DNA of 25,835 bases from Armatimonadaceae bacterium (GTDB lineage Bacteria > Armatimonadota > Armatimonadia > Armatimonadales > Armatimonadaceae), in contig JAUJNC010000061.1 in NCBI GenBank assembly GCA_030446525.1, positions 1 through 25,835 on the forward strand, written 5' to 3'. The notes under the pieces are model-generated. The model saw only the letters and a list, made by a program, of their open reading frames with translations, searched no databases and was not told where the DNA came from. Shown piece by piece: positions 15,631 to 24,545 of this stretch. How positions within the stretch are numbered: the first letter of the stretch is position 1; every line of letters begins with the position of its first letter. The position numbers and the translations under genes were made by a program.

Positions 15631-17774
15631 GCCGCCGTCACCGGTTCCGCCGCCCGCCGCTTCGCCACGAGCGCCTCGCGCAGGGGGAGGTGCTCCGCCC
15701 TCCTCAACTTCGGGTCGCTTTCCAGCAGGGCGAACGCCTCCTCGCGGGCCTCCCTCAGAATATCGACGTCGCGCAGCACGTCCGCGATGCGCAAAGCGGG
15801 CAGGCCGCTCTGCCGCGTCCCGTAAAACTCGCCCGGCCCGCGCAGGCGCAGGTCCTCTTCGGCGATACGGAAGCCGTCACCGGTCTCGGTCAGCACGCGC
15901 ATCCGGGCCGCGCCCTCCTCGGTCTTGGGGTCGGCCAGCAGCACGCAGAACGACGCGTGCTGCCCGCGCCCGACGCGCCCACGCAGCTGGTGCAGCTGGG
16001 CCATGCCGAACCGGTCGGCGTCCTCGATCACCATCACGGCGGCGTTGGGCACGTCCACGCCGACCTCGATGACCGTGGTCGCCACCAGCACCTGCACCCG
16101 CCCGTCACGGAAGGCGCGCATCACCTCGTCCTTCTCGTCCCCGCTCATCTGCCCGTGCAGCAGCCCGACCGCGAACTCCGGGAAGACGTGCTGCGCCAGG
16201 TGCGCCGCCAGCTCCGTCGCCGCCCGCGCCTGCAGCTTCTCCGACTCCTCCACGAGCGGACAGACCACGTACGCCTGCCGCCCCTCGCGCAGGAGCTTGC
16301 GCACCCCCTCGTAGACCGCCGCCTTCTCCCCGGCCTTCTTGCAGTGGGTCCGCACCGGCTTGCGGCCCGGCGGCAGCTCGTCGAGCACGGAAACGTCCAG
16401 ATCGCCGTAGACCGTCAGCGTCAGCGTGCGCGGGATCGGGGTGGCCGTCATCACCAGGACGTCGGGCCGTACCCCTTTGTCCGTCAGCGCCGCGCGCTGC
16501 AGCACGCCGAACCGGTGCTGCTCGTCGATCACGGCGAGCCCCAGTCGCCGGAACGACACGCCTTCCTGGATCAGGGCGTGCGTCCCCACCACGACGCCGG
16601 TCTCGCCGGAGCGCACCCGGTCGCGCACCGCCTCCTTTTCCCGTGCGGGCCGCGACCCGGTCAGCAGGTCGACCCGCACGCCCAGGTCCTCCAGCGTCCC
16701 GCGCACGCTCCGCAGGTGCTGCTCGGCCAGGATCTCGGTCGGCGCCATCAGGGCGGCCTGGCAGCCGCCCCGCACCGCGATCAGCATCGCCGCCATCGCC
16801 ACCGCCGTTTTACCCGACCCGACGTCGCCTTGAAGCAGCCGGTTCATCGCCTGCGGCGAAGCCATGTCCGCCGCGATCTCGTCGATCACCCGCCGCTGCG
16901 CCGCGGTGAGCGTGAACGGCAGCGCGGCGACGAGCTCGGCGACCGGCCCCGCCGTGTCCGCAAACGCGATGCCCGGCGATTCGCGGGCCGCCACCCGGCG
17001 CCCGGCGAGCAGCAGCTGCATGGTGAAAAGCTCCTGGAAAACGAGGCGCCGCCGCGCCCGCTCCAAAGCGGCCATGTCGTCCGGAAAATGGATGGCGCGC
17101 AGCGCCTCGGCCGCGGGCGGCAGACCGAGCCGCGCGCACAATGCCGGCGGCAGCACGTCGGGCGCCCCCCCCGCGTGCCCTTCCACGGCGGCGTGGATGA
17201 TCTTGCGCAACCGCCCCTGACTGACCCCCTCGGTGGCCGGGTAGACGGGCACGATGCGCCCCACCCCCAGCGAGTCGTCGCCCTCTTCCAGCGCCTCCCA
17301 CTCGGGCTGCGTCATCTCCAGGGACGCGAAGCCGCGCTTCGCTGCCCCGTAGGCTACCACGCGCTTGCCCAGCAGCTTCTCGAACACCTGCTTCATGCGC
17401 CACTGGTTGAACCAGACCAGCGTCGCCACGCCCGAGCCGTCGTCGAGCGAAATCTTGGTCAACACCAGCCGCGTCTTGGTGGGCCGGTTCTCCACCGCCG
17501 TCACCTTGCCCGCCAGCGTCACCGTCTCCCCGTCGCGCACCTCGGCGATGCGGGCAAAACGGGCCCGGTCCTCGTAGCGGCGCGGGTAGTGCTGCAGCAG
17601 GTCCCCCACGGTGCGCAGGCCCAGCTTCGCCAGCGTCTCGGCCAGCCTCTCGCCCACCCCCTTGACGGCGGTCACGGCCGCATCGAGGCCGGCATCCGGC
17701 GCGCTCTTTTCCCTGGGCGGGGCCGCTCCCGTGTTCGCCATTTTTCGTGCCGTCGCCCCTTGCCCCGCCGCCAT
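15627..17774 (-). CDS. recG: ATP-dependent DNA helicase RecG
   Basis: A 715-residue superfamily 2 helicase that regresses stalled forks and branch-migrates junctions. An HhH-like KGVGERLAETLAKLGL opens the N-terminal region, followed by the OB-fold wedge (VTLAGKVTAVEN). The helicase core has Walker A GDVGSGKT (about residue 320), DEQHRFG (about 416), MTATPIPRTL, LHGQMSGDEKDEVM and QLRGRVGRG, and the C-terminal TRQSGLP segment is present. ATG 17774 follows AGGGA. A second ATG at 17741 lies nearer conserved sequence but has no good ribosome binding site. A consensus promoter lies 50-85 bases upstream. Confidence 0.96.
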   Translation of the reverse strand: MAAGQGATARKMANTGAAPPREKSAPDAGLDAAVTAVKGVGERLAETLAKLGLRTVGDLLQHYPRRYEDRARFARIAEVRDGETVTLAGKVTAVENRPTKTRLVLTKISLDDGSGVATLVWFNQWRMKQVFEKLLGKRVVAYGAAKRGFASLEMTQPEWEALEEGDDSLGVGRIVPVYPATEGVSQGRLRKIIHAAVEGHAGGAPDVLPPALCARLGLPPAAEALRAIHFPDDMAALERARRRLVFQELFTMQLLLAGRRVAARESPGIAFADTAGPVAELVAALPFTLTAAQRRVIDEIAADMASPQAMNRLLQGDVGSGKTAVAMAAMLIAVRGGCQAALMAPTEILAEQHLRSVRGTLEDLGVRVDLLTGSRPAREKEAVRDRVRSGETGVVVGTHALIQEGVSFRRLGLAVIDEQHRFGVLQRAALTDKGVRPDVLVMTATPIPRTLTLTVYGDLDVSVLDELPPGRKPVRTHCKKAGEKAAVYEGVRKLLREGRQAYVVCPLVEESEKLQARAATELAAHLAQHVFPEFAVGLLHGQMSGDEKDEVMRAFRDGRVQVLVATTVIEVGVDVPNAAVMVIEDADRFGMAQLHQLRGRVGRGQHASFCVLLADPKTEEGAARMRVLTETGDGFRIAEEDLRLRGPGEFYGTRQSGLPALRIADVLRDVDILREAREEAFALLESDPKLRRAEHLPLREALVAKRRAAEPVTAA

Positions 17775-17830
17775 CCCCGCTTCCCTCGCCGCCTGTCCCG
17801 GACGGTCACCGGCATCCAGACAATAGGCCT

Positions 17831-17859
17831 ATTATAACAACCGGGACGGCCCCTGTCAA
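17831..17859 (-). promoter_or_regulatory. Consensus promoter of the recG-coaD-fab unit
   Basis: On the minus strand TTGACA (17859-17854), a 17-base spacer and TATAAT (17836-17831) match the sigma-70 consensus at all twelve positions, and a TG precedes the -10 by one base. Transcription would start near 17824, about 50 bases before ATG 17774. Confidence 0.92.
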
Positions 17860-17987
17860 GCGCGCAGCCGGAGCGAAATGGGGCGTGAACCCCCACATAT
17901 TGAGTGCTGCACGTGCCGGGCAACAATCTGTGGAGAAGACCGCGCATAGCGGCGGAAGACCGCCAGCCGCCGGGTCGCCGCGGGGTC

Positions 17988-18016
17988 TTGACATCGCTTG
18001 CGGGCGCTGCCATAAT
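17988..18016 (+). promoter_or_regulatory. Near-consensus promoter of the heparinase-like gene
   Basis: TTGACA (17988-17993), 17-base spacer, CATAAT (18011-18016): eleven of twelve consensus bases. The leader to ATG 18103 would be about 80 bases. Confidence 0.85.
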
Positions 18017-18102
18017 CACGGCCACAGCAGCTTTATGCCGTGAAGCGGGCAACCGCGCAACGAACCGGCGCGGCCCGCGCCGCACGCCGAAGGAGACGCG
18101 TT

Positions 18103-20369
18103 ATGGACCCCGACTATGTACAGGATCGCGTCCGCTCCATCAGCGATGCGGAGCTTTTTCACTCGCTGGACCTGTCCCGCCCCGAGCTGGGCGGCGTCGG
18201 CGCGGCGGCGGAGCGCGGTGACTATGCGGCCGCGTACGCCGCCTGGGCGAAGCACTGGCCCCAGGTCGGGAAGCGCGCGCGCTTCCCGCACGGTCCCGGC
18301 CTGATAGGGACGCGCCGGGAGGCCCGGGAAGATCTGAGCCGGCATCGCGAGCAGATCCTGGCGGCCGCCGGGCGTCTCCTGCGGCGCGACATACAGGGGT
18401 GGGGCAGCGTGCGGATCCAGCACGGCCCGGTCGTGGATTTCGACGCCGACTACGGCGACGCAGGTAAGTACGGCTTCCACTACTGGGGGTGGGCGCGGCC
18501 GCTGCTCGAGGCGTTCCTGCTGACGGAGGATGCGAAGTACCTCGCCGACTTCGATGCCCTCTTCAACCAGTGGTACGAGCAGCGGCACCAGGTGCGGGGC
18601 ACGGGCTCGATGGACGTCATCTATTATGAGCTGGGGCTGGGCCTGCGCAACCGCGTCTTCCTGGATTACTACTGCCTGCCCTACGCCGAGCGGCCCCTCC
18701 GGACCCACGAGCGTGTGCTGAAAACCCTGCTGGGGGCGGCGCGCTGGCTGTATAACGAGCAGGACGCCAAAGGGTACCGGCGCGGCAACTGGCAGGTGAT
18801 CGGCTCCTACGGGCTCGCGTACATCGGCCTCCTGCTGCCCGAGTTCCGCGAGGCGTCCGCCTGGGTGCGCCTGGGCGGCGAGCGTCTGGGGCAGCACGCA
18901 CGAGAGGATTTCTATGAGGACGGCTGTCACTCGGAGCGCTGTCCGAGTAGCTACCACCTGATCGCGTACCGGGACCCGCGCAACCTGGCCGTCCTGCTCG
19001 CCGACCAGCCCCAGTATGCGGACCTGTCGGCGCGCCTCCGCCCCCCGCTCGAGCGGGCCCTCGATTTCCTGCTGGGGATCCTCACGCCCGGCGGCGACGT
19101 GCCCGCCATCAACGACGGGCCGCGCATCCGCCTTTCGGCGGGCTACCTGCGCGACGGCGCGCGGCTGTACGGCCGGAAGGACATGCTGTGGGCGGCGCGC
19201 CACCTGCTGGGCGATGCGGGCAAGGAGAGGGGGAAGGAGCCGGCGCGCCGCTCCGTTCACTTCCCCGATTCCGGCATCACCGTGATGCGCTCGGACTGGA
19301 CGCCCCAATCGCGCTACCTGCTGGTCAACCACGGCCCCAGCGGCGGCGGCCATTCCCACCTGGACGCGCTGAGCTTCGAGCTGCACGCCTGGGGGCAGGC
19401 GCTCGCCATTGACGCGGGCATCGGGCGCACCTACGACGACCCGCTCCACGCGCCGTGGTACCGGACGTCGGCGGCGCACAACATGCTCGCGGTCGAGGGC
19501 GCCACGCTGGAGCGCGCGGCGGCCCGGGGCGAGCCGGTCGTCTGGGGCGCGCTCGAGCGTCTCGACATCTGGCGGCGACCCACAAAGGTTGAGAAGCCGG
19601 CCGGCGTCACGCACCGGCGGCACATCGCTTTTGTGCGCCCCGACTACTTCCTGGTGCGGCGATGTGGTCGAGGCCCGGCCGGGCGCGGGCGAGCGCCCGC
19701 TCGCCTGGTATCTCCACGCGCCCGTCCCCTCGCGCCGCACGCGGCGGGGTGGGCCAGCCCCGACGGCCCGGGTCTGGTGGCGCTGCCGGACGCGGCCTGG
19801 GCAACGCGCACGGGCAAAGGGCGGGCCGCGGTGCACGGCATCAGGGGTTTCGGGGAGGAGGACTACGCCGACATCGGGTGGATCGCCTTCGACGGCGCCG
19901 TCCCGCCTGGGCAAGCCCACGACCCTCGGCGTGCTTTTGTACCCCTTCCCTGACAAGCGGCCCGACGTCCGGATCCGGCGCGTGGGCGGCGCGGCCCGCG
20001 CCGCGCACTTCGCCATCGACCACCCCGATGGCACGGACCACCTCCTGTTCGGCGCGCGGACAAGGAGCACGAAAGCGAGAACATCGGGTTCGCGGGGGCG
20101 TGCGCTCTGTCCGCTACCGCGGGCGGCGGCCGGCGGCATGGGCCGCGGTCCGGGCAACCCGGCTGCTTCTGGGCGAGCGCATTCTGCTCGACGCCCCCGC
20201 CCCACAGGACGCCGAGGGAGCCTTGGCGAAAGGCGAGGACGGTCGGCGTGACCTCCAGCCGATAGCCCGGATCGTCCCCGCCCCGGCGCGACGCGCGCTT
20301 TGTCCTCCGTTTCGCCCGGCGCGGCATCACTTCGGCTTGCTGGCCGGCCCGGCGGGCTTCGGTGTCTGA
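18103..20369 (+). CDS. Heparinase II/III family protein (3' end frameshifted)
   Basis: A large (about 740-750 residues) uronate-polysaccharide lyase-like protein. The N-terminal alpha-toroid includes FHYWGWARPLLEAFLLTED and GNWQVIGSYGLAYIGLLLPE. The C-terminal beta-sandwich includes HGPSGGGHSHLDALSFELHAWG and YRTSAAHNMLAVEG, the Heparinase II/III signature. ATG 18103 has AAGGAG seven bases upstream and removes a non-conserved upstream extension. No signal peptide is seen, so the product appears cytoplasmic. The frame breaks near 19664, 19725, 19905, 20058 and 20250. RPAAWAAVRATRLLLGERILL shows the domain continuing. The exact stop is uncertain (no later than 20369), so it overlaps the converging gene. 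The substrate cannot be named. Confidence 0.82.
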
Positions 20370-21059
20370 GCGGAAGAGGACGGCTTGGCGCCCCGCCGGC
20401 CCTTCTTATACTTTCCTGCCCGGTAAAGAACCCGATGAGGGCCCCCACCACCTCCATATCCGGGTAGCCGTCGGCGCGCACCACGAACGCCTGTCTTGCG
20501 GTGCGCACGACCGCGGCGAAGCCCCGGGGGTTGTCGAACCGACCATCAGCAGCCTGCGTCGGTTTCGTGTTCGCCCAGAGGAGCCGCCGCCCCCCTTCGA
20601 CCGGAACGGCTCTTCATAAAACGTGAGCACATCCGCGGATGGGGCGGAACCCTGCGCCTGTTTCGTCTGGTCAGGCGGAAGGGTGAAAGCAACGACGCGC
20701 AGGTGGTGGATGTCGTTGAGCAGGGCGCCCAGCCGTTTGTCCGACAGCCAATCGGCCAGCGTCGCCGGCTTTGCCGGCTTTGCCCCGGTGGAGGGAGCGG
20801 CTGCCGCGGGCGCTGTCCCAGAGGTCCCCTTCGCTTGCGCCGCGCTCTGCTGCGTTAAACCCGCCAGCAGGCTCTTGACAACCTTCAACAGGTCGTCCTC
20901 CCGGGCATCCATCTCCCACTGGACGACGGCGCCCGCGGGGATCGGGATCGCCAGCGCCTGGGGCTTCCGCGCCGCCGCTTGCGGCTCCTGGGCAGCCAGG
21001 TCCATGGCGTTCGTAAGCCCGACCAAGATCAGGGCGATGATACGTGCAGCCGATCGCAT
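20327..21059 (-). CDS. Small secreted protein of unknown function (frameshifted)
   Basis: I do not recognise a family. ATG 21059 has AAGGAG six bases upstream. It begins with a signal peptide (MRSAARIIALILVGLTNAMDLAAQ), then a Pro/Ala-rich linker, a TLADWLSDKRLGALLNDIHHLRVVAF helix and a C-terminal domain. The frame changes near 20590 and 20417. With these repaired, the protein continues RLLWANTKPTQAADGRFDNP, FVVRADGYPDMEVVGALIGF and a basic tail ending SKPK at TGA 20327, about 243 residues. It converges on the heparinase-like gene, and their 3' ends overlap. Confidence 0.65.
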
Positions 21060-21078
21060 AGTTAACTCCTTCATTCTA

Positions 21079-21096
21079 CTGTTCTGGACAGAACAG
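21079..21096. promoter_or_regulatory. Operator-like dyad upstream of the secreted-protein gene
   Basis: CTGTTCTG-GA-CAGAACAG is an 8-bp perfect inverted repeat ending about 20 bases before ATG 21059 and just outside its ribosome binding site. It could be a repressor site or, in RNA, a 7-bp hairpin with a GUCC loop. It is not a LexA box, in which the half-sites are oriented GAAC...GTTC. Confidence 0.5.
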
Positions 21097-21309
21097 GTTT
21101 ACCTTTCCCCTCCAGAAGAACGTGGCATCGATCTCGATGTGTGACACAGGCGCACTCTGTGCCATTTTTCAGCCCGGGCTGTCTTCCTGTTCAACATCAG
21201 TCGGTCTCGCCGCCGGCGAAACCGGCAGCACGGTATGTCAGGTACTCCCACACGCCGGGCGTGTTGGCGCAGGTCAAACACAGCACGTCGGCCTTGCGCC
21301 CCGGCTGAT

Positions 21310-21639
21310 TCACTCCGCGAACAGTTCCGCAAGCCCAGCCACAACCGCTTTCTGCTCCTCGTCCGTTAAGCGCCTGAGCCGCTTGACGAGCCGCGTTTTG
21401 GTCAACGGTTCGCGTGGTCGGTCCAGGACAACCTGGCCGTCTTTGTCCTGGAATCGACAGGCGATCCGGGTCGGGTACGAACGGCCCACGCTCGCCATGG
21501 GAGCGACGATGACCGTGGCGATGTGGCGGTTCAACTTATCGGGTGACACGACAACACACGGGCGGGTCTGCTGGATCTCGCTCCCCACGGTCGTCGGGTC
21601 CAAGCTGACCAGGTACACATCGAAGCGCTTGACTACCAT
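21310..21639 (-). CDS. mazF: MazF/PemK-family toxin
   Basis: A 109-residue type II toxin, an mRNA-cleaving endoribonuclease. The start ATG 21639 gives MVVKRFDVYLVSLDPT, the family N-terminus. TTVGSEIQQTRPCVVVSPD (with the catalytic arginine in TRP), VIVAPMAS and TRLVKRLRRLTDEE follow. Between VVLD and TKTRL the printed frame reads RPREPL, but the adjacent frame reads R-T-V-D, part of the family motif D-Q-x-R-T-V-D-K. Compensating indels near 21401 and 21420 seem likely. It overlaps mazE by seven bases. The gene lies downstream in the usual mazEF order. Confidence 0.88.
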   Translation of the reverse strand: MVVKRFDVYLVSLDPTTVGSEIQQTRPCVVVSPDKLNRHIATVIVAPMASVGRSYPTRIACRFQDKDGQVVLDRPREPLTKTRLVKRLRRLTDEEQKAVVAGLAELFAE

Positions 21640-21886
21640 TCCCACTCGTCCCTTCCTCCCAACCAGTGGGAGAAAGCGAGCTTTCATCCAGGAGCCGGTC
21701 GTCCCCCTGTTTGGCCATGTCCCGGAACTGTTCGTCCCACCTCTGACGCGGCTGACGAGCGGGCCGGATGATGAGATGATCCGCTTGCACCTCGATTTGG
21801 ACCTCTGCGCCGAGGCCGACCTGGTCTATCAAGAGCTGGGGATGCGGATCCTGCGAGTTCCCCATGCGGACGATGCGCGTTTTCAG
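21633..21886 (-). CDS. mazE: MazE/AbrB-type antitoxin (frameshifted)
   Basis: An 84-residue SpoVT-AbrB antitoxin. KTRIVRMGNSQ begins the DNA-binding swapped-hairpin domain, followed by LGAEVQIEVQADHLIIRPAR and an acidic toxin-binding tail (RWDEQFRDMAKQGDDRLLDE). Two base-level problems stand out. The conserved GIRIP stretch reads DPHP, which two short homopolymer contractions near 21845-21858 explain. One base is also missing near 21649; repairing it gives the tail DEWEW and a TAG stop (21633) overlapping the mazF ATG. No ATG precedes KTRIV; CTG 21886 is the likely start, or the start base is misread. Confidence 0.8.
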
Positions 21887-21930
21887 GACGGTGCTACACC
21901 CCTACCTCCAAAGAGCGAGACGTAAGCACT

Positions 21931-21958
21931 CGTATATCCAACCTGTCGCGCAAGTCAA
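21931..21958 (-). promoter_or_regulatory. Probable mazEF promoter
   Basis: On the minus strand TTGACT (21958-21953), a 16-base spacer, and TATACG (21936-21931). It lies about 40 bases before the mazE start, with GGAGG and AGGGG between. Nine of twelve consensus bases match. Confidence 0.5.
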
Positions 21959-22007
21959 CGGGCTTGGAAAGTCTGAGGAAGCAGCCCGAAGTGTTTGCGC
22001 GTGGATT

Positions 22008-23771
22008 CTATGGTCCCTTGGGGATGCGGCAGCGGACGAGCGTCTGCTGCTGGTCGGCGACGGCGCAAGCCAGTCGCCGACGACCGCCTTGCCGACGGCG
22101 GCGGCTTGTCGTGGGCGCGAACTCGCGCACGTGCCATTTGCCGCCGGCGAAGCGTATGAAGACCGCGGAGGGCCGGTTAGCGCGACGACGCGGCCGTCGG
22201 GGCGTCGGCCAGCAGCCCGGCGCGCAGGGGCACCGGACCTTGCGGAGCGTGGTATTCCTGACCATGGCGCGCGTCTCGGGGTCGAAAGCGAAGAGGGTCT
22301 GGCCGGCAGTGCCGTAGACCAGCCCGTCGTTCCCTGCCGCCAGGTTCCAGATGTCCGGTTCGCCCGGCACGGGGACGCACTCGAAGACCTTCCGCCGCTT
22401 CGCCGTATCCCACAGGAAGAGGGCGGCTTCCTTGGCACGCGGCTGGGTGCCGTTGCCGCCACGGATGCCGCCGCACACGAGCAGGTTCCCGGGCAGGGCG
22501 CAGAGCGCCTAATGCTCTGGTCCTTGACCGGGGCGGCGGCGTGCTCCAGGGCGTCGGTCCTGGGTCGTACCAGGCCAGAGCGCCGCCGTGGTAGCCGTAG
22601 GCGGGCACGCAGGCGATGTAGACCTTGCCGTCGCCGCCGAGCACCATGTCGAAGGGGCGGTTCTGTTTGGGGGCGACCGGACCGTGGAAGGCGGGGTTGC
22701 TGGCGCGCGTGGTCCCCGGCTGAACAACCTGGGCGGGGTCGTAGATCTGCAGGGTCGCGCCGGGGTAGGACGCGATGTAGAGCTTGCCGTGCGCGGCAGA
22801 AGGAATAAGCCTCGGCGCCGTCGATCAGGCCCGGGTTGACGCGCTCGCCGCTCGCGGGTCGTATCGCAGCAGGTACTCGGGCAGGTACAGTTCGCCATAG
22901 ATCTTGCCGTCCGGGCCGGCGCCCACGCGGAAAGGAGTCCAGGCTCCCGCCCCGGGTAGGCCTGAGAGCGCCGCCGGGCCGTCCGCCCGTCTTTAAGGCG
23001 GGTGCGGGGCGCCTTCGGGGGGAGCGTGGCGACCGGGGTGGCGGCGCGTCCCGGAGGCGGTAATGCTTGCCGCCGTGGGTGCCGTAGGCGCGGCCGTCCG
23101 GGCCGCGCAGTGATCCGCGCGGTGCCGGGGCCGCGCTCGCTTTCGGGGATCAGGCTGCGCCGCTCCCGGGTCCGGGGGTGGTAGGCGACCAGGTTGCCCC
23201 GCTCCGTCCCGATGCCGCAGTAGACCCAGCCGTCCGCGGCCGCGAAGACGTGGCGGTTGTAGTTCTGCGTCGCGTCCATCCGGCCCAGGTCCGTGACCTT
23301 GCCGGTGGCGGGGTCGAGCTGGAGCAGCTTGGCGTTGGGATTGGTGCAGCCGTAAAGCTTGCCGTCCGGGCCCAGCGAGAGCTCCCAGACGTAGGTCTCG
23401 CCTTTTATGGCCTGGCCCAGGTCGTCGAGCGTGCCGGCCTCGGGGTCCAGGCGCAGGATGTGGCCGTTGTAGTAGGTGCCGATGTACACGCGTCCGTCCG
23501 GGCCGTTCTCCATGGCCCACGCGCCGCCCTCCGGGTTCCGCCACACCCGGTACCTGCCCGTGTCCGGCTCGTAAGCGACGACGTCCATGCTGCTGGCATA
23601 GGAGTGGGCCACGTAGAACCGCTCCGAGCCGTTCGGGCCCGGGCCGACCAGCGCGCCCAGCGGCGCACCCTGGCCGATAAATGTGCCCAGCCTTTCAAAC
23701 TTCTCCTGCGCCTCGGCCGCGGTGCCGAGCAGAACGGCCAGCACGAACCCCCAGAAGAGCCACGCGCCCAT
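22008..23771 (-). CDS. Secreted beta-propeller (NHL/SMP-30-like) protein (frameshifted)
   Basis: A signal peptide (LFWGFVLAVLLGTAAEAQ) leads into repeated blades of the type GPDGRVYIGTYYNGHILRLDP, GPDGKLYGCTNPNAKLLQLDP and AADGWVYCGIGTERGNLVAY, each about 50 residues. The layout is that of a virginiamycin-B-lyase/SMP-30-like propeller. After about residue 212 (near 23130) the frame changes repeatedly, but blades continue in other frames (KLYIASYPGATLQIYDP, KVYIACVPAYGYHGGALAWYDP, IWNLAAGNDGLVYGTAGQTLFAFDP) to a stop at 22008. The full protein is about 585 residues. The catalytic metal residues of a lyase cannot be assigned, so binding or sensing is as likely as catalysis. Confidence 0.7.
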
Positions 23772-23807
23772 CCCCTTTCGCCTTCACATCCTTTCCGCCG
23801 GTCGCGG

Positions 23808-24536
23808 CTACGACGCGGCAAGCCCGAGCGAGGCGAACGTCGCCTCCACGTGCGCGGCGATGCGCTCCGCCATGATGGCGATGGCGCGCTCCCCTTTTTC
23901 CCGCGTCGCGTAGCTCGGGCACCCCCAGACGCCCGACGGGCTGATCTCGCCGAGGCGCTGGTAGTCCAGCTGCTCGGGCCCGGCCGGGGGGAGGAAGTCG
24001 TCCCCGGCAGTGGGGGCGCGCACCAGGTCGGGGGCAATGGCGAGGATCAGCGACGCCTCGAACTCGCCGGCGTGCACCTCGCCCGTGGTCTCGAGGATCT
24101 GCGCCAGCTCGCCCAGCGCGACAAGGCGGGGCTGCACCAGCACGACCTTGGCGCCCTGCCGTTCGTGGTTCAGATCGCGGATGGTCGCGCGCAGGATCAT
24201 GTTCCCGCCGTGATGGTTGACCAGGACGACGCGCCGGAAGTCCTGGCCGAACAAGGAGCGCACGATGTCCTTGACCACGCGGTCCAGCGTCTCGGCCTCC
24301 AGCCAGACGGTGCCGCGGAAGCCCGCGTGCATGTTCGAGCAGGAGAACGGCAGGGCCGGGAGCAGGTACGCGTCGCCCAGCCGCCGGGCGAGCGCACGGG
24401 CGACGGCCTCCGCTTCCAGCGTGTCGGTGGCGAGCGGCAGCACCCGCCCGTGCTGCTCGGTCGCGCCGATCGGGAGGAGGGCGGTCCGGATCCCCGAGCG
24501 CTCGACCTCCGGCGAGGTGGCGGACGCGTCCAGCAC
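23808..24536 (-). CDS. Creatininase-family amidohydrolase
   Basis: A 242-residue metal-dependent amidohydrolase. It has the metal-binding motifs of the creatininase family: LLPIGATEQHGRVLPLATDT, FSCSNMHAGFRGTVWL, VNHHGGN, and EVHAGEFEASLILAIAPDL. GTG 24536 has AGGGG seven bases upstream, and that site overlaps the TAG of the aminotransferase gene. It therefore shares an operon with the DegT-family gene. The family includes creatininase, formamide hydrolases and the mycofactocin peptidase MftE. No mycofactocin genes are present, so the substrate is open, perhaps a ring or amide made by its neighbours. Confidence 0.88.
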   Translation of the reverse strand: MLDASATSPEVERSGIRTALLPIGATEQHGRVLPLATDTLEAEAVARALARRLGDAYLLPALPFSCSNMHAGFRGTVWLEAETLDRVVKDIVRSLFGQDFRRVVLVNHHGGNMILRATIRDLNHERQGAKVVLVQPRLVALGELAQILETTGEVHAGEFEASLILAIAPDLVRAPTAGDDFLPPAGPEQLDYQRLGEISPSGVWGCPSYATREKGERAIAIMAERIAAHVEATFASLGLAAS

Positions 24537-24545
24537 GGCGGTCCC

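Larger units (their letters stand above)
17775..18102. other. Divergent intergenic region between recG and the heparinase-like gene
   Basis: This 328-base gap holds two outward-facing near-consensus promoters (17831-17859 minus, 17988-18016 plus) whose -35 elements are about 130 bases apart. Between them is a small GGCGG-AAGA-CCGCC hairpin (about 17951-17964). AAGGAG at 18090-18095 is the ribosome binding site of the plus-strand gene. No coding frame is convincing. Confidence 0.6.

Noticed and set aside
15690..17837. A 715-codon plus-strand frame opposite recG, and similar long frames at 2226-4073 (minus) and 18016-20508 (minus).
   Set aside because: They mirror well-conserved genes on the other strand, are rich in Arg, His and Pro as expected of GC-rich shadow frames, and contain no recognisable motif.
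21133..21176. A possible terminator (CACAG ... CTGTG followed by CCATTTTT) in the gap after mazF.
   Set aside because: The stem is 5 bp with a 7-base loop, points along the plus strand where no gene ends, and the T-run is separated from the stem.
23808..24536. The creatininase-family protein as the mycofactocin peptidase MftE.
   Set aside because: No precursor peptide, radical SAM enzyme or other mycofactocin gene is nearby; its operon partner is a DegT-family aminotransferase.
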